Assembly (NCBI GenBank): GCA_018433975.1
Contig: JAHDQE010000044.1
Location: forward strand, 29,721-93,720
Direction: 5' to 3'
DNA from: Ornatilinea sp.
Lineage (GTDB): Bacteria > Chloroflexota > Anaerolineae > Anaerolineales > Anaerolineaceae
Length of the DNA: 64,000 nt
The notes under the pieces were generated by a model that searched no databases, was not told the DNA's origin, and saw only the letters and a list, made by a program, of their open reading frames with translations. Below, in pieces: positions 63,140-64,000 of the stretch (the first letter of the stretch is position 1; the number at the start of each line of letters is the position of its first letter). A program made the translations under genes and the position numbers.

Positions 63140-63556
63140 TTAAGAATGAGAATCCAAATAAGATTGAAGAATCACGGTAGCCGCCAGAGAATCAAGGTGA
63201 CCACTGCGTTTCTTTCGTCTGGAACCCATGGCGATCCGTGCGTTCCGCGCGGCCTGGGTGCTGCCGGTCTCATCCCATAATTCAACGGGCAGTTCAGTTT
63301 GCGCACGGATTTCCTCTGCTAATCGGATAGATTTCCGGGCAGCCGGGCCAATTTCGCCCTCAGAATCTAATGGCTGGCCCACAATGATTCGAACAGCTTC
63401 CTGCTCAATCGCTGCTCGAATGATTTTTCGGGCATCTTCACTACGTGCCACATGAATGATCACGCTTAATGGATTCGCAATCGTTCCGGTTGGGTCACTG
63501 ATCGCCAAACCAATATTCTTTTCGCCAGGATCAACACCCAATACCCTCCCATTCAT
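63140..63556 (-). CDS. ruvX: RuvX/YqgF family Holliday-junction resolvase-like nuclease
   Basis: The 138-residue RNase H-like protein begins VLGVDPGEKNIGLAISDPTGTIANPLSVI, with the first catalytic aspartate, and continues IIVGQPLDSEGEIGPAARKSIRLAEEI and LWDETGSTQAARN. Homologues act in 16S rRNA 5' end processing or recombination. GAGGTGG precedes the ATG, which overlaps the upstream stop as ATGA. Confidence 0.94.
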   Translation of the reverse strand: MNGRVLGVDPGEKNIGLAISDPTGTIANPLSVIIHVARSEDARKIIRAAIEQEAVRIIVGQPLDSEGEIGPAARKSIRLAEEIRAQTELPVELWDETGSTQAARNARIAMGSRRKKRSGHLDSLAATVILQSYLDSHS

Positions 63557-64000
63557 CGCTCTACCACCTCAATTCGCATAAAAAAATAGGGGAGACGAGG
63601 CCACCATTTGGGATGCAATGCAATCTCTGGCATCGATTCGGAATTAAAGCCGCTGTTCAACAGTTGGAGCGCCGCCTGAGGAGATTTTCCGGCCACCTGG
63701 TTCTTAATCAAATTAATCGGAAGGACTTCTTCAATTTTTCGAATTGCCCGAATCTGCCAGCGCGATTGTTGCGGGTCATCCTGCCTCATTTCATCCATTT
63801 TGATAATTTGGGAAGTGTCCGGTACCGCCATATAATTTCCGGGTAAATTAGCATCCAGCGATAACTGAACGACAGCTTCTACATCACTTTGCTGATAATA
63901 CAATCCATTGAAAACAACACGCATCGTCAGAGCCAACCGGTCCCCCGGTTGGTCTGGTCCCGGTTCAAATGTTTCTCCTAAAATTTCCTGTACTTCAACG
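63553..64000 (-). CDS. C-terminal part of an unrecognised protein, continues past the window
   Basis: The reading frame stays open to the last base of the window, so the start is outside it. The visible 148 residues contain mixed strand and helix with no motif I recognise; the last third is LNSGFNSESMPEIALHPKWWPRLPYFFMRIEVVER. Its stop overlaps the ruvX start by 4 bases, so it is translationally coupled to ruvX and mltG. Confidence 0.75.
   Translation of the reverse strand, partial: VEVQEILGETFEPGPDQPGDRLALTMRVVFNGLYYQQSDVEAVVQLSLDANLPGNYMAVPDTSQIIKMDEMRQDDPQQSRWQIRAIRKIEEVLPINLIKNQVAGKSPQAALQLLNSGFNSESMPEIALHPKWWPRLPYFFMRIEVVER

Noticed and set aside
1..64000. CRISPR arrays, tRNA or rRNA genes, insertion sequences, prophage
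   Set aside because: I found no regularly spaced repeats, no cloverleaf-like intergenic sequence, no transposase or integrase frame and no abrupt change in gene style.

Overview
This window looks like a chromosomal segment of a monoderm, moderate-GC bacterium of the phylum Chloroflexota, probably class Anaerolineae. That placement is inferred from gene content and has not been tested by a database search. The clues are a SUF operon with a divergent SufR-type regulator, a Flp/Tad pilus locus with no secretin, a polyphosphate glucokinase, an SPFH protein ending in an excisionase-type helix-turn-helix, and lipoprotein-anchored sugar binding. Nearly all the DNA is coding. I see no rRNA, tRNA, insertion sequence, CRISPR array or prophage.

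Layout from the left. Positions 1-974: end of a methyltransferase-like gene and an LmbE-type deacetylase. 1048-7092 (minus): sufC-sufB-sufD-orf-sufS-sufU-Rieske. 7458-8431 (plus): divergent sufR-like and sufT genes. 8533-13743 (minus): type 2 IPP isomerase, polyprenyl diphosphate synthase, an alpha-oxoamine synthase, a HAD-like protein and a methyltransferase; an acyl carrier protein gene is divergent at 13905. 14194-16198 (minus): sucC-sucD. 16344-17986 (minus): SPFH-HTH protein and a helical partner. 18250-24634 (plus): two flp pilin genes, then cpaB-cpaE-cpaF-tadB-tadC. 24643-28333 (plus): comF, hpf, efp, a Cys-rich protein and a HAD protein. 28335-29303 (minus): a membrane protein.

29459-38125 (minus) is one operon for aromatic amino acid biosynthesis: aroF-aroH-tyrA-aroA-aroE-aroC-aroKB(fused)-aroQ-pheA. 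It encodes every step from DAHP synthesis to phenylpyruvate and 4-hydroxyphenylpyruvate. A promoter lies in front of it, followed by a 33-codon leader ORF containing the run NYYFYYFYF. Behind the leader are segments able to form a protector hairpin, an antiterminator and a strong intrinsic terminator. This is the layout of a ribosome-mediated attenuator sensing Tyr and Phe, and it is the most notable regulatory element in the window.

38592-51367 holds ftsH (plus), then fadD, miaA and yraN (minus), then cinA, an amidohydrolase fused to a CYTH domain, and glgA-glgC-malQ for alpha-glucan metabolism (plus). An EamA exporter follows on the minus strand. 52680-60485 (plus) is a sugar operon: a LacI-family repressor with two CCAAAACGTTTTGG operators on its own promoter, a lipoprotein binding protein, two permeases, a GT4 glycosyltransferase and a GH13 phosphorylase. 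It has no transporter ATPase. The right end holds a dicluster ferredoxin (plus), polyphosphate glucokinase, mltG, ruvX and an unfinished gene (minus).

Other striking points are the two Flp pilins, identical in protein but different at 27 of 48 codons, the amidohydrolase-CYTH and SPFH-HTH fusions, and a CinA whose C-terminal amidase motif has decayed. Start codons were often moved downstream of the longest frame where a Shine-Dalgarno sequence sat inside the extension. All functions are read from motifs and context by eye.
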